Shown here one piece after another: positions 7,472-16,811 of a stretch of 47,614 nucleotides of DNA (positions are counted from its first letter, which is position 1; each line of letters begins with the position of its first letter). A program made the translations under genes and the position numbers. The DNA is from an uncultured Olsenella sp. (GTDB taxonomy: Bacteria; Actinomycetota; Coriobacteriia; Coriobacteriales; Atopobiaceae), in the NCBI GenBank assembly GCA_900314575.1, contig OMVS01000009.1, positions 1 to 47,614 of the forward strand, given 5' to 3'. The notes beneath the pieces were generated by a model that saw only the letters and a list, made by a program, of their open reading frames with translations, made no database searches and was not told where the DNA came from.

Positions 7472-10400
7472 TCACCTGCCGGAGGCCTCCCGTCCCAGGG
7501 CGACGAGCTCCTCCCTGGTGTAGATGGGGTACTCCATCAGGCGGCTGGTGCCGTCCAGCCCGAGGCTCGGAGCGAGGCGCAGCAGGCGGCGTCCCTCGGC
7601 GTCGAAGTCGACCACGTCCTCGACCACCGCGGCCACGCCCATGGTGTCGCGGTCGAGCACCAGCAGGGTACCCGTGCCCACGTCGGTGTTCCGGACGAGC
7701 GCGTAGACGCGGCTCCCGTCCGCGCTCGGCTCCACCCTGATGGTGCGGGGAGGTCAAGCTCGTCCGTGGACATGACCTCGTTGGTCTCGAGGTCGCAGAC
7801 CGCGAGGTCCTTCTCGGTGAGGAGCAGGAGCCTGGCGTCGTCGTCGCAGTAGGCGGCCGCGACTACCGACTTCGCCCTGTGGGGGTACTCGATGCCGCGC
7901 GTCTGCCTCCCGCTCTCAATGTCGTAGGAGACGACGCGGCCGTCGTTGGTGACGACCGAGAACTCCGCCGCCCCGTCGGCGACGGCGATGCCGCGAGTGG
8001 GGCTGACGTCCAGGTCGGTCGGTATGGTGCGGCTCTCCCCCGTGTCGAGGTCGACGGCGAGGAAGGAGCGGATCGTCGGATCGCCCTCGCCCGGGTGGAG
8101 GCCGACGACGAGCCACCCGCTGCGGCCCGCGGCGCACAGGGAGGTCCCGCCGACGCCCCCGGTCGCGGGGCGGCCCTCGAGGTCGGGAATCGTGCGTACG
8201 AGGCTGCCGTCCTCGAACACCTCGACGTCGAAGCTGCTGCCGTCGCCGTGCTCGGTGACGTAGAGGTGGCGGATGCTCCCGTCTCGGCCCTCCACGAAGG
8301 TGGTGTAGGGGGAGCGCTCCTCCTCGGCGTACGTGCCCGTCCCGTCGTCCGCGAAGCGAGCGAAGGAGTACGAGTCGGTGAGGACGAGGGAGCCCGCCCC
8401 GTTCTCCGGGGCAGTGACGAAGCCGGGGCCGACCCTCTTGCTGAGCGTGGCCTGCCGTCCGCCCCCGGCGACCGCCTCGAGGGAGCTCGCGTCGAAGGCG
8501 CCGAGTCTGCCGTCCCCGTCGACCGTGAGGATGAGGCTCCCGTCACGGGACCAGCCGGCAGCCACGGGGGAGGAGTCCGTGGCGAGGACCTCCCGCGCCG
8601 CCCGGCTCCTGGCCACCGTCGTGCGGAACAGCCTCGAGTGGTCCTCGTCGGGCACGAGGCAGACGTAGCTGCCCTCCCCGCTGGGGGCGCTCATGAGGAC
8701 CGGCAGGCACCCGTCCGGGAACGTGCCCGGGGCGCAGCCCGCGAAGGAGGGCTTCTCGCCGAGGAGCGTGTAGAGGGAGTAGACCTCGAGGCGGTCGTTC
8801 ACGAGGTCGCTGCCATCGGCCAGCTCCTCGTCGCTCGGGAGCGGGGCGATGAGGAGGCGACCCGCCTCGGTGAAGGCCATGACGTAGTCGACCAAGTCTC
8901 GCACGCGCGATGCGGCGATCACCTGGTCGCCGCAGGAGTCGGCGTCGTAGAGCCGCATGTCGTCGGAGACGAGCGCCACGGTGTCGCCGACCGCGACGGC
9001 GGACCCCCCGTCGCGGACGGGGATGACGCGCGCGTACATCCCCTCCCCCCAGGGGTCCGTGTCGTCGAGCGAGCGCTCCGCGGAGGTGGAGCCGTCCTGT
9101 CCGAGCGCGGCGAGGGCCAGGGTGGAACCCCGCCGTCCGTGCAGCACGAGGAAGGGCGAGCTGTCGCCCTCTGGTCCCGCGTCGCCGGCGATGGCCAGGT
9201 CGAGAATCTCGTCCTGCCCGGGCAGCCCCGTCGGAAGGGGTCCCGAGCAGGCGCCGTCCGGCGTCCCGGATGCCAGGTACCAGCGCTTGGCGCCCGCGCC
9301 GCCAGCGCCCTCGCCCTCATCCTCGGTCAGGGCCGCCACGAGGAAGCGGCCCTGTCCCTGGTCCCAGGCGACCTGGCAGGAGGCGTGACCCTCGGCGTAG
9401 CGGACGAGGGGGCCCGCGGGGACGCCGGTCTCGAACGTGTGCCGCTCCTGGCCGGTCTCGACGTCGACGAGGTGCAGCACCAGCTGACTCGTCCCCTCGT
9501 CGGCCTCGGCGAAGAGCAGCGAGTCGGCTGCGTACGAGGCGTCGAAGGAGCTTCCCGGCAGGCTCGTCCTGGGGTAGAACCACGCGTTCGACCACACTCG
9601 CTCGCCCGTGCCCATGTCGATACCCTCCGAGAAGTTCCTGTCCCCCGTGCAGCACAGTGCGAGGACGGAGCCGTCTTGGGAGAGGTACAGGTCGAGGTAC
9701 TCGTCGGCGCCCGGGGACAGGCTCGCGAGCTCGTGTGCGAGGTCGTGGCTCTCCCAGAGGACGTCTCCGGTCCCGGCGTCGAGGCACCTCACGACGTCCT
9801 CCGCGTCCACCACGACGAGGCGACTGCCGTCGCTGGTCGGGACCATCAGCACGACGTCGGCGGGGAGGTCGGCGAGGAGCTCGAAGGTCATGTCGTCGCC
9901 GTAGGCGCCGGTCGCCTCCGCGAGGGTCCGTTCGGCCCGCGCGCTCGCCGGGCCGTCCGGATCGAGCTCGAGGGACTCGATCGCGGAGGCGGACGCCTCC
10001 CGGAGGTCCAGCGCGTCGAGCTGGAGCCGGGCGTTGCTCGCGGCGGTGGCGGCGTCGTGCTCCTGGATGCTCCGCCTCTGGCTGGCCATGGTCAGGGCGG
10101 CATGGATGGAGGCGACCGCGACGACGAGGAGGATGGCCGCGGCGACGCCTGAGGCCACGGCGAGTCGACGCGCGCGGTAGCGGCGCTCGCGCTGCCAGAG
10201 GGAGTCGAAGCTGACCTGCGACAGGGTGGCGAGGATCCTGACCGCCTCCCTGCGGAAGCTCGCCGGACGGTACCTCCCGGACCCGTCCGTGAGGTTCGCC
10301 GACAGGGGGCTGTGGGCGCGGGCGCCGCGGCCGTCGTGTCCCTGGTCCGCGAGGAGCGCCTCCGGGATGACCTCCTCGGGGTCGCCGGAGACGAGGACGG

Positions 10401-10728
10401 TCAGGACGTGCTTGAGGTCGCGCGTGGCGAGGAAGTGGTCGATCTCCGCGAGGACCCAGGGTGATTTCCTCGTCTCCTCCGAGCAGACGACGATCAGGTA
10501 TTCGCTCTGGTCCAGCGCCGCCTTGAGGCTGGCGTCGAGGTCGCACGAGAGCGAGAGCTCCGTCTCGTCGCGGAAGACGACGTAGCGTGCGGGCGCGGTA
10601 TCGTCCTCGTCCCGTCCGCCGTCGCCGCGCGGCGGACGGGCATGCTCAATCGCGGACTGGATCCGGGCGGCGACGCGCTTGTCGCGCCTGTTGTGGCGAT
10701 AGCTGATGAACGCCTTGTACCGGTACAC
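7472..10728 (-). CDS. TIR domain - transmembrane - beta-propeller protein, frameshifted near its 3' end
   Basis: About 1,085 residues if the frameshift is repaired. Residues 1-150 are a TIR domain: YRYKAFISYRH, VFRDETELS, LIVVCSEETRKSPWVLAEID with a candidate catalytic Glu95. A helix (about 188-212) follows a run of Arg, predicting a cytosolic TIR and an external C-terminus. The rest repeats a beta-propeller pattern (GSRLVVVDAEDVVRCLD, DGSVLALCC, GSLILTVDGDGRLGAFD). The start is GTG at 10728 after GGGAGGC. Near 7747-7750 (GGGG) one base appears to be missing. The main frame reads into an unrelated tail ending at 7537, while the frame at 7472-7735 carries the natural continuation (VYALVRNTD...LLVLDRDTMG). 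It starts 41 nt after the RyR-like gene, so they are probably one operon. Confidence 0.82.
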
Positions 10729-10769
10729 GCATGCCTCCCTGTGGTGGCGGGGTCGGTCTTCGGGGCCGC

Positions 10770-13721
10770 CTACGGGGCGGGGAACCACGCGAGCCTCAGG
10801 ACGTCTGCGGTCGCGAGAATCATGCCCGCGTCGAGGGACTGGAAGAGGTCGAACTCCTCGCTCCGCCTGCGGTAGCGCGCGAAGCGCTCGTCGGGGCGGG
10901 GGGCCTCCCCGTCGCGTGCGCCCGCGTACTCTCCGGCGTGGTACTCGTAGTCGAGCTGGCGCTGCAGCTCCTCGAGCTCGTCCCAGGAGCAGATGCAGGG
11001 GTGGACCTTCGCGATCTGCACCATGTGGCTCGGTGCCCCGTTCCTGATGCACTGGACCGCCTGGTAGGGGTCGGGCCGGCCGTCGCGGCCGCACATGCCG
11101 ACCCAGCCGCGGCTCTGCATGTGCCGCCGCCAGCGGACGTGCTCAAAGCGTTCGAGCTCCTTCAGGAGGAGGCACCTCTCGACCCGACCCCCGCGGGCGC
11201 TTCTGCGCAGCCGGTCCTCGAAGGCCCGGGCGAGGAGCCGCCTCGCGTCGGCGTCCCACCAGGCGCCTGCGTCCTGCACGTACCACGCCTCCGGGAAGAC
11301 GCCCGCGGCGAAGAGCCGGTAGGGGAGGCTCGCCGCGCACGCCCGAGAGCTGTCCCTCTGGTAGAGGCGGCCGAAGTAGCCGTCCAGCTCCTCGTAGCGC
11401 CCGTCCGCCGCGGGCCCGGCCCCGCAGTACACGAGGTGGACGCACTCGGCCGCCCGCTCGATGGCGTCTCGGCCGAGGTTAGACCAGGCGTAGCGCTCCT
11501 CGGGCGAGCCGAACGTGACGAAGCCGTAGTTGTTGAACCACTGGTTGGCGTGCTCCTCGCCCTTGGGGACCATGAGGTTGGCCCCGAGGGACGCGAGCGA
11601 GGGGTCGGAGCACGGCACCGCGATGACGGGCCTCGTGGCGGCGTAGTCCCGGGTCCTCCCCGCGGCGACCGCGCAGCGGACGCTCGTCTCGCGGACGTGC
11701 GCGGCGAGCGAGAGGTTGCCCAGGTCGGAGCCGGTGTCGACGACGTAGTAGAGGAGGTCGCCCGTAGCCTCGAGCCCCTCGAGCGCCCTCGTGAGGGCGG
11801 GGGAGGAGAGGTCGACGTCGCTGTAGGCGAGCTCGATGGGCGCCAGGCCGTCGTCGGCGAAGGGGGGCTCGCCCCCGGTGGCCTCTCCGTCGTCGCGGAC
11901 CGCCCTCCCCAGTGGCCTGAGCCGCGAGTAGGGCGACATGCCGGGGCACTTCGCGCCCAGGGCGGCATAGAGCCCGGAGGCGTGGGGGGAGAGCACGGAG
12001 ACCTTCGTCGTGACCCCCTCGCCGCAGACGGGGAGGGCGAACGCCTCCCGGACGAGCCAGGACGCGAGCGAGGCGTCCGCGTTCGAGCTGAGGACGACCA
12101 CGTGGAGCGTCTGGTCGTCCGCGCTCTCGCGGATCGCCTTGGAGGTGAGGCGGTAGAAGGGCGGGTGGCGCACGAGGAGCCCGAGGGCCGCCTCGTGCGC
12201 GTCGTCCACCAGGAAGACGCGGACCGTGCGAAGCGCGTCGGGGTTGGAGGATCGGACGAGGTTGAGCGCCGTGTCGATGACGGGGGAGGCCAGCTCCTCG
12301 TCGCAGCGGACGACGACCTCGGTCACGGGGGCGTCGGCCTCCGCGCCCCCTGGCGCCTCGGCGTGCTGCACGAGGTCGAGCACGGCGAGGGCGTCGAGGA
12401 CGTTCCTCTCGAGGTCGTCGTCCAGAAGGACGACGCGCAGCCCCCCGTGCGCCCCCGCGTCGAGGGCGCTGGAGAGCGAGGGGCCGGAGAAGGACGTGAG
12501 GACGCGGAGGTCTGTCGTGGCGGGCATGGTCTGCCGCAGGAGGGAGGTGAGGTCGTTCTCGCAGTTGGCGACGCAGGTCCCGAAGTCGTCCGCGGCCTGG
12601 TTCGCGTCCGCGCGCCCCGGGGCGCGGAGGATGTCCGGGGAGGTCACCTGCCGGCGGGCCTCCCCGCAGCCGTGGAAGTACGCCTCGCGGAAGACGTCGC
12701 CGACGGAGAGGAAGGCGCCCGGGACCGGGCAGGCCGCCACGTCGGTCTCGCAGCAGCACCCGAGCACGTAGAGGGCATCGCCCCTGGTCTTGGCCTGCGC
12801 GAAGTAGCAGGTCTCGAGCAGGTCGCAGGCGCTCCGGTAGGCCTCTGCGTACCTGCCCGCGGAGAGCAGCGACCGCGCCCGCGCGAGCTTGGCCGACGCG
12901 ATCCGGTCGTCTTCGAGGAGGTCCTGCTCGCCGGCTCCCTCCCCGCCGCGCGCGTCCTGCGCCCCCGCGAGGGCCCCGTCGGGGGCGCAGGACGCGTCAG
13001 GCCGGCCTGCTCCGACGCCGGGGAGGATCAGGCTCGCGAGGTGGTCGACGGGCGCCGTGCAGCCGGGGGAGTCGTAGTGCTCCCAGAGGTAGTAGGTGGA
13101 GGCGATGAGCGAGAGCGTCGCGAGGAGGTCGGGCAGGGACCTCCCGTCGAAGGGGTCCCTGCCGACGGGAACCGCGTCGAACGTCCCCTCGTCCGGCCCG
13201 GCCGCGCGCACCCCGAGCGCGGCCGGGAGGTCGAGGCCGGGGAGGCTGAGGTCCTCCCCGTAGCTCCAGAGGTGCGCCCCCGTGCTGCGCCTGGCCTCGC
13301 AGGAGGTGTCGGGGACCGCGCCGCTCCTGTCGTCGGAGAGCAGGGTGCGCAGGTGCCGGCGGAAGACGTCGAGCTCCTCGGGTGCCAGGCCGGAGACGAC
13401 CTCCTCCCAGCGCGCGGCGAAGGCCTGCTGGTAGGGGAAGTCCCCGGGGGCGTACGGGAGGCCGGTTCCGGGGTCGAGCGGGCTCCTCAGCAGGAGCTCC
13501 ATGATCTGGGTGCAGCTCCTGCGCCCGGAGTCGCTGCCGCAGAAGAAGCGGGTCCTCGTCGCCCCGCGCGAGATCCGGGAGAGCACGCCCTTGTCGGCGT
13601 CGGTCAGGGGGCCCGAGGACAGGGCGTCGGAGATCATCCGGACCATGTCGCCCTGGCTCAGGTTGGGTGGGACGAGGTTGTTCCAGTGGATGGCGTTCGT
13701 GGTCTGTGACCTCCGGCTCAT
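10770..13721 (-). CDS. Large protein with RyR-like C-terminal domain and degenerate TrkA-N-like core
   Basis: 983 residues, soluble, no signal peptide. The N-terminal third (to about 300) is unrecognised. The centre shows Rossmann-like strands (LRVVLLDDD near 430, TEVVVRCDEELA, VRVFLVDDAHEAALGLL, TLHVVVLSSNADASLASWL near 538) that resemble the TrkA-N-type core of bacterial RyR-domain proteins but lack an intact GxGxxG. Later come YGFVTFGSPEERYAW and a region ending in SSRACAASLPYRLFAAG. The C-terminus (about 858-925) looks like a RyR (ryanodine receptor) repeat: LERFEHVRWRRHM, Trp864, GW, then HPCICSWDELEE. The ATG at 13721 has AAAAGGAGAAA upstream. It is transcribed with the TIR gene. The binding partner is unknown; RyR domains are suspected to bind nucleotide-type ligands. 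Confidence 0.68.
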   Translation of the reverse strand: MSRRSQTTNAIHWNNLVPPNLSQGDMVRMISDALSSGPLTDADKGVLSRISRGATRTRFFCGSDSGRRSCTQIMELLLRSPLDPGTGLPYAPGDFPYQQAFAARWEEVVSGLAPEELDVFRRHLRTLLSDDRSGAVPDTSCEARRSTGAHLWSYGEDLSLPGLDLPAALGVRAAGPDEGTFDAVPVGRDPFDGRSLPDLLATLSLIASTYYLWEHYDSPGCTAPVDHLASLILPGVGAGRPDASCAPDGALAGAQDARGGEGAGEQDLLEDDRIASAKLARARSLLSAGRYAEAYRSACDLLETCYFAQAKTRGDALYVLGCCCETDVAACPVPGAFLSVGDVFREAYFHGCGEARRQVTSPDILRAPGRADANQAADDFGTCVANCENDLTSLLRQTMPATTDLRVLTSFSGPSLSSALDAGAHGGLRVVLLDDDLERNVLDALAVLDLVQHAEAPGGAEADAPVTEVVVRCDEELASPVIDTALNLVRSSNPDALRTVRVFLVDDAHEAALGLLVRHPPFYRLTSKAIRESADDQTLHVVVLSSNADASLASWLVREAFALPVCGEGVTTKVSVLSPHASGLYAALGAKCPGMSPYSRLRPLGRAVRDDGEATGGEPPFADDGLAPIELAYSDVDLSSPALTRALEGLEATGDLLYYVVDTGSDLGNLSLAAHVRETSVRCAVAAGRTRDYAATRPVIAVPCSDPSLASLGANLMVPKGEEHANQWFNNYGFVTFGSPEERYAWSNLGRDAIERAAECVHLVYCGAGPAADGRYEELDGYFGRLYQRDSSRACAASLPYRLFAAGVFPEAWYVQDAGAWWDADARRLLARAFEDRLRRSARGGRVERCLLLKELERFEHVRWRRHMQSRGWVGMCGRDGRPDPYQAVQCIRNGAPSHMVQIAKVHPCICSWDELEELQRQLDYEYHAGEYAGARDGEAPRPDERFARYRRRSEEFDLFQSLDAGMILATADVLRLAWFPAP

Positions 13722-13798
13722 GTGGGTTTCTCCTTTTATTATATGGGGACCGCGGCGGGACTCCCGTGCCCGTGGGGTGGCCGGTGCGGCCGGCCTCG

Positions 13799-14152
13799 CT
13801 ACTTCCGGTCCATCGAGATGGTCTCGCCGCCACTCTCGAGGACGAGGTGCCCGCTCTCGTCGATGTGATACGTGCACGAGAGGTTATCCAGGCCGGCCCC
13901 GAAGGTGAGCACGCCGTCGCTCGCGATGCCCTGGAACGAGGCGGCGTTGTCCTTGCTGTGGTAGGTCATCGTCGCGTCGCTGCCGTCGATGGTGATGGTG
14001 ACGTAGTCATCCGGGCTGCCGGGGACCTCGGTGACCCAGGTGCCGTCCGAGGAGGAGCAGGCGGAGAGCAGGAGGCTCGCGACGAGCGCCAGCACGATCA
14101 GGACGATGGCGGGACGGGTGCGCGTGACGGTCTTCTCGATGGTCTCTTCCAT
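13799..14152 (-). CDS. Small lipoprotein of unknown function
   Basis: 117 residues. A short charged N-terminus (MEETIEKTVTRTR) precedes a hydrophobic segment and lipobox LLLSAC, so the mature form is a lipid-anchored domain of about 85 residues. That domain is beta-rich (DYVTITIDGSDATMTYH, CTYHIDESGHLVLESGG), like small two-sheet lipoprotein domains. I do not recognise a family. The ATG at 14152 has AAAGGAGAAG before it. It is first in a three-gene minus-strand unit with the RyR-like and TIR genes, led by copy 2 of the repeated promoter element. Confidence 0.75.
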   Translation of the reverse strand: MEETIEKTVTRTRPAIVLIVLALVASLLLSACSSSDGTWVTEVPGSPDDYVTITIDGSDATMTYHSKDNAASFQGIASDGVLTFGAGLDNLSCTYHIDESGHLVLESGGETISMDRK

Positions 14153-14221
14153 GGTCTTCTCCTTTCGTCGGGCGTCTTCCCGGCGCCCTGCCTCCCGGCC
14201 CTGCGCCGGTCGGTCTCTGAC

Positions 14222-14308
14222 TGGGACCACTATCGGGGAGGCGGGGCGTTTCAGGTAGGGCGTCCGGGGCGGCGCCGTGGAACGCCGGCGCACGAAACGT
14301 GAAACGCG
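14222..14308 (-). promoter_or_regulatory. Repeated promoter/leader element, copy 2
   Basis: The reverse-strand counterpart of 5665-5749. GATAGT at 14229-14234 and TACCTG at 14252-14257 are again separated by exactly 17 bp, with GTTTC-N2-GTTTCGT repeats just upstream. It drives the small lipoprotein / RyR-like / TIR unit. The stretch 14153-14582 otherwise holds only the sugar-ABC promoter and operators. Confidence 0.65.
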
Positions 14309-14393
14309 AAGCGGGCGAGCGCGCCCGCTCGGGCACCTCCCTCAACCAGGCCTTTTCTCCGCACAGCCAAAGATAACAACCGTCCGCCCGAAC

Positions 14394-14405
14394 TTGTTTG
14401 AACAA
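14394..14405. promoter_or_regulatory. TTGT-N4-ACAA operator, copy A
   Basis: TTGTTTGAACAA is a 12-bp palindrome of the TTGT-N4-ACAA class typical of GntR/HutC regulators. It covers the candidate -35 (TTGAAC, 14398-14403) of the sugar ABC operon. Confidence 0.6.
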
Positions 14406-14426
14406 ATGCTCAGGCGACCGTACCCT
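14398..14426 (+). promoter_or_regulatory. Probable promoter of the maltodextrin ABC operon
   Basis: TTGAAC (14398-14403), 17-bp spacer, TACCCT (14421-14426). The -35 lies inside operator A, and operator B falls about ten bases after the expected start point. This fits repression by a dimeric regulator. The -10 is a weak match. Confidence 0.45.
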
Positions 14427-14442
14427 CTTATCAGCGAGTCGG

Positions 14443-14454
14443 TTGTTCAAACAA
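14443..14454. promoter_or_regulatory. TTGT-N4-ACAA operator, copy B
   Basis: TTGTTCAAACAA is the reverse complement of copy A. The centres are 49 bp apart. Together the 13-base arms form an inverted repeat around the promoter. Confidence 0.6.
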
Positions 14455-14582
14455 GAGGACGCGTCACGCACCCATCCGGGCCGTCCTCCTGGGGGCAGCC
14501 GCGGGGCGGGCGAGGTCGCCCTCCCCGGCTCGGATCGAGGCGGACGGGATGGTCCCGTCCCAGGGCATGAGGGGGAGTATCC

Positions 14583-15893
14583 ATGAACACCAACATCTCT
14601 CGTCGCAACTTCCTCGCGGGCAGCGCCTTCGCCCTCGCAGGGCTGGGCCTCGCCGGCTGCTCCGGCTCGGGCTCCGGCTCCTCCGACTCCTCGGCCGCGT
14701 CCGGGGCCTCGGGCTCGGTCTACTACCTCAACTTCAAGCCCGAGGCCGACCAGGCCTGGCAGGACCTCGCCAAGAAGTACACCGACGAGACGGGCGTCGA
14801 GGTCAAGGTCGTGACGGCCGCCTCCGGTACCTACGAGGAGAAGCTCAAGAGCGAGATGGCCAAGAGCTCCGCGCCGACGCTCTTCCAGGTGAGCGGCTAC
14901 GTGGGCCTGGAGAACTGGAAGGAGTACTGCGCCGACCTCTCCGGCTCCGACGTCTACGGCGAGCTCACCAACCTCGACCTCGTCCTCAAGGACGAGGGCA
15001 AGGTCGACGCGATCGGCTTCGTCGAGGAGGACTACGGCATCGTCTACAACAAGGCGCTCCTGACCAAGGCCGGCTACTCCGCCTCCGACATCACGAGCTT
15101 CGCCGCGCTCAAGAAGGTCGCCGACGACATCCAGGCGCGCAAGGACGAGCTCGGCGTCAAGGGCGCCTTCGTGAGCTCCGGCCTCGACTCCAGCTCCAGC
15201 TGGCGCTTCACCAACCACCTCGCCAACATGCCGCTGTGGTTCGAGTTCCAGGACGACAACGTCACCAACCCCGACACCATCAAGGGCACCTACCTGCCCA
15301 ACTACAAGGACATCTTCGACCTGTACACGACCGACTCGACGGTCGACAAGTCCCAGCTCTCCGCCAAGACCTCCGACGACGCGGTCGCGGAGTTCGTGGG
15401 CGGCGAGGCCGTGTTCTACCAGACCGGCTCCTGGGACTACAAGAACATCAAGGCCCTCGGCGACGACAACCTCGGACTGCTCCCGATCTACATCGGCGTG
15501 GGCGACGAGGCCAAGCAGGGAATCTGCGCGGGCACCGAGAACTACTGGGCCGTCAACGCCGACGCCGCCGAGGAGGACCAGAAGGCCACCCTCGACTTCC
15601 TGAAGTGGGTCGTGACCTCCGACGAGGGCACCGCTGCGCTCGCCGACGACATGGGCTTCAACTGCCCGTTCAAGAGCGCGAAGGAGCCCTCCAACCCGAT
15701 CTACGCCCAGGCCAAGGAGATCACCGCCTCCGGCAAGTCCCCGGTCGGCTGGGCCTTCTCCGTCCAGCCCAACCAGGAGTACCGCGACGACCTGGCGAGC
15801 GCCCTCACCTCCTACGCCTCCGGTGGCTCGTGGGACGAGGTCAAGACGGCCTTCGTCGACAACTGGGCGACCGAGAAGGCGTCCAACAAGTAG
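14583..15893 (+). CDS. ABC sugar-binding lipoprotein (family 1, maltodextrin-type)
   Basis: 436 residues. The N-terminus SRRNFLAGS followed by LGLAGC combines a twin-arginine motif with a lipobox, so it is probably a Tat-exported lipid-anchored binding protein. A Ser/Gly linker leads to the family-1 fold: YLNFKPEADQAWQDLAKKY, GVEVKVVTAASGTYEEKL, EEDYGIVYNKALL, GGEAVFYQTGSWDY. It heads an operon with two MalF/MalG-type permeases and is followed by an MsmX-like ATPase, MalQ and phosphorylase, so maltodextrins or related oligosaccharides are the likely cargo. GGGGGAG precedes the ATG. Two GntR-type palindromes flank its promoter. Confidence 0.9.
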   Translation: MNTNISRRNFLAGSAFALAGLGLAGCSGSGSGSSDSSAASGASGSVYYLNFKPEADQAWQDLAKKYTDETGVEVKVVTAASGTYEEKLKSEMAKSSAPTLFQVSGYVGLENWKEYCADLSGSDVYGELTNLDLVLKDEGKVDAIGFVEEDYGIVYNKALLTKAGYSASDITSFAALKKVADDIQARKDELGVKGAFVSSGLDSSSSWRFTNHLANMPLWFEFQDDNVTNPDTIKGTYLPNYKDIFDLYTTDSTVDKSQLSAKTSDDAVAEFVGGEAVFYQTGSWDYKNIKALGDDNLGLLPIYIGVGDEAKQGICAGTENYWAVNADAAEEDQKATLDFLKWVVTSDEGTAALADDMGFNCPFKSAKEPSNPIYAQAKEITASGKSPVGWAFSVQPNQEYRDDLASALTSYASGGSWDEVKTAFVDNWATEKASNK

Positions 15894-15956
15894 CTAGCGC
15901 TTGGGTGGGGGCGGGGCGCCGGCGCGGCGTCCCGCCCCTCGGCTGAGGGGGTAGCC

Positions 15957-16811
15957 ATGGGAAAGGTACTCAGGAGATGGTGGCCGCTGTTCGTGCTGCC
16001 GTGTGCGCTCTCCTTCACGTTCGGCTTCATCATCCCGTTCGTGCAGGGCGCCTACCTGTCGTTCTGCGAGTTCAAGGTCATCAATAAGGCCAAGTTCGTC
16101 GGCCTGTCCAACTACGTCGCCGCCTTCCAGGACGAGCAGTTCGTGCACGCCTTCTGGCTCACGGCGCTCTTCGCCCTCGTGGTGACGGTCCTCGTCAACG
16201 TGATCGCCCTCGCGATCGCGCTCGCGCTCACGCGCAGCCGTCTCGGGGGTACCAACGTCTTCCGCACCGTGTTCTTCATGCCCAACCTGATCGGTGGCAT
16301 CGTGCTCGGCTACATCTGGAACATCCTGATCAACGCCGTGCTCTCCGTCGCCGGCCAGCAGCTCCTCGCGCTCAACACCACGGCGGGCTTCTGGGGCCTC
16401 GTGATCCTCACCCTTTGGCAGCAGGTCGGCTACATGATGATCATCTACATCGCGGGCCTGCAGTCGATCCCCTCGGACTACCTCGAGGCCGCCAAGGTCG
16501 ACGGCGCCACCGCCTGGCAGACGCTGTGGAAGGTCAAGATCCCCAACCTCATGCCCACGATCACGATCTGCCTGTTCCTGACCATCACCAACGGCTTCAA
16601 GCTCTTCGACCAGAACCTCGCGCTCACCGGCGGCGACCCCAACCACATGAGCGAGCTCCTCGCGCTGAACATCTACAACACGTTCTACTCGCGGGTGGGC
16701 GCCAAGTGGATGGGCATCGGCCAGGCCAAGGCCGTGATCTTCTGCGTCCTCGTCATCGCCATCGCCCTCGTCCAGCTCAAGATCACGAAGTCCAAGGAGG
16801 TGCAGCAGTAA
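15957..16811 (+). CDS. Sugar ABC transporter permease, MalF type
   Basis: 284 residues with about six hydrophobic segments. The first (WWPLFVLPCALSFTFGFI) follows a short basic N-terminus. The EAA-type loop that contacts the ATPase is visible as YLEAAKVDGATAWQTLWKVK. Length is normal for CUT1 permeases. Its stop overlaps the start of the next permease by one base, so the two membrane subunits are translationally coupled. Confidence 0.9.
   Translation: MGKVLRRWWPLFVLPCALSFTFGFIIPFVQGAYLSFCEFKVINKAKFVGLSNYVAAFQDEQFVHAFWLTALFALVVTVLVNVIALAIALALTRSRLGGTNVFRTVFFMPNLIGGIVLGYIWNILINAVLSVAGQQLLALNTTAGFWGLVILTLWQQVGYMMIIYIAGLQSIPSDYLEAAKVDGATAWQTLWKVKIPNLMPTITICLFLTITNGFKLFDQNLALTGGDPNHMSELLALNIYNTFYSRVGAKWMGIGQAKAVIFCVLVIAIALVQLKITKSKEVQQ

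Noticed and set aside
10731-13709. A 992-codon plus-strand frame opposite the RyR-like gene
   Set aside because: It is composed of Val/Ala/Gly/Arg-rich text without domains, as expected antisense to GC-rich coding DNA. The minus strand has a ribosome site and recognisable motifs.
13738-13743. A perfect TATAAT on the minus strand just before the RyR-like gene
   Set aside because: A start point from it would fall in the ribosome site itself, and no -35 is present. It is more likely part of an A/T-rich ribosome-site region inside the operon.
5665-14308. The inverted copies at both ends as terminal repeats of a transposon
   Set aside because: No transposase or integrase is present, the copies are only partly alike, no target-site duplication is visible, and each sits at the same place ahead of a start codon with promoter-like hexamers.
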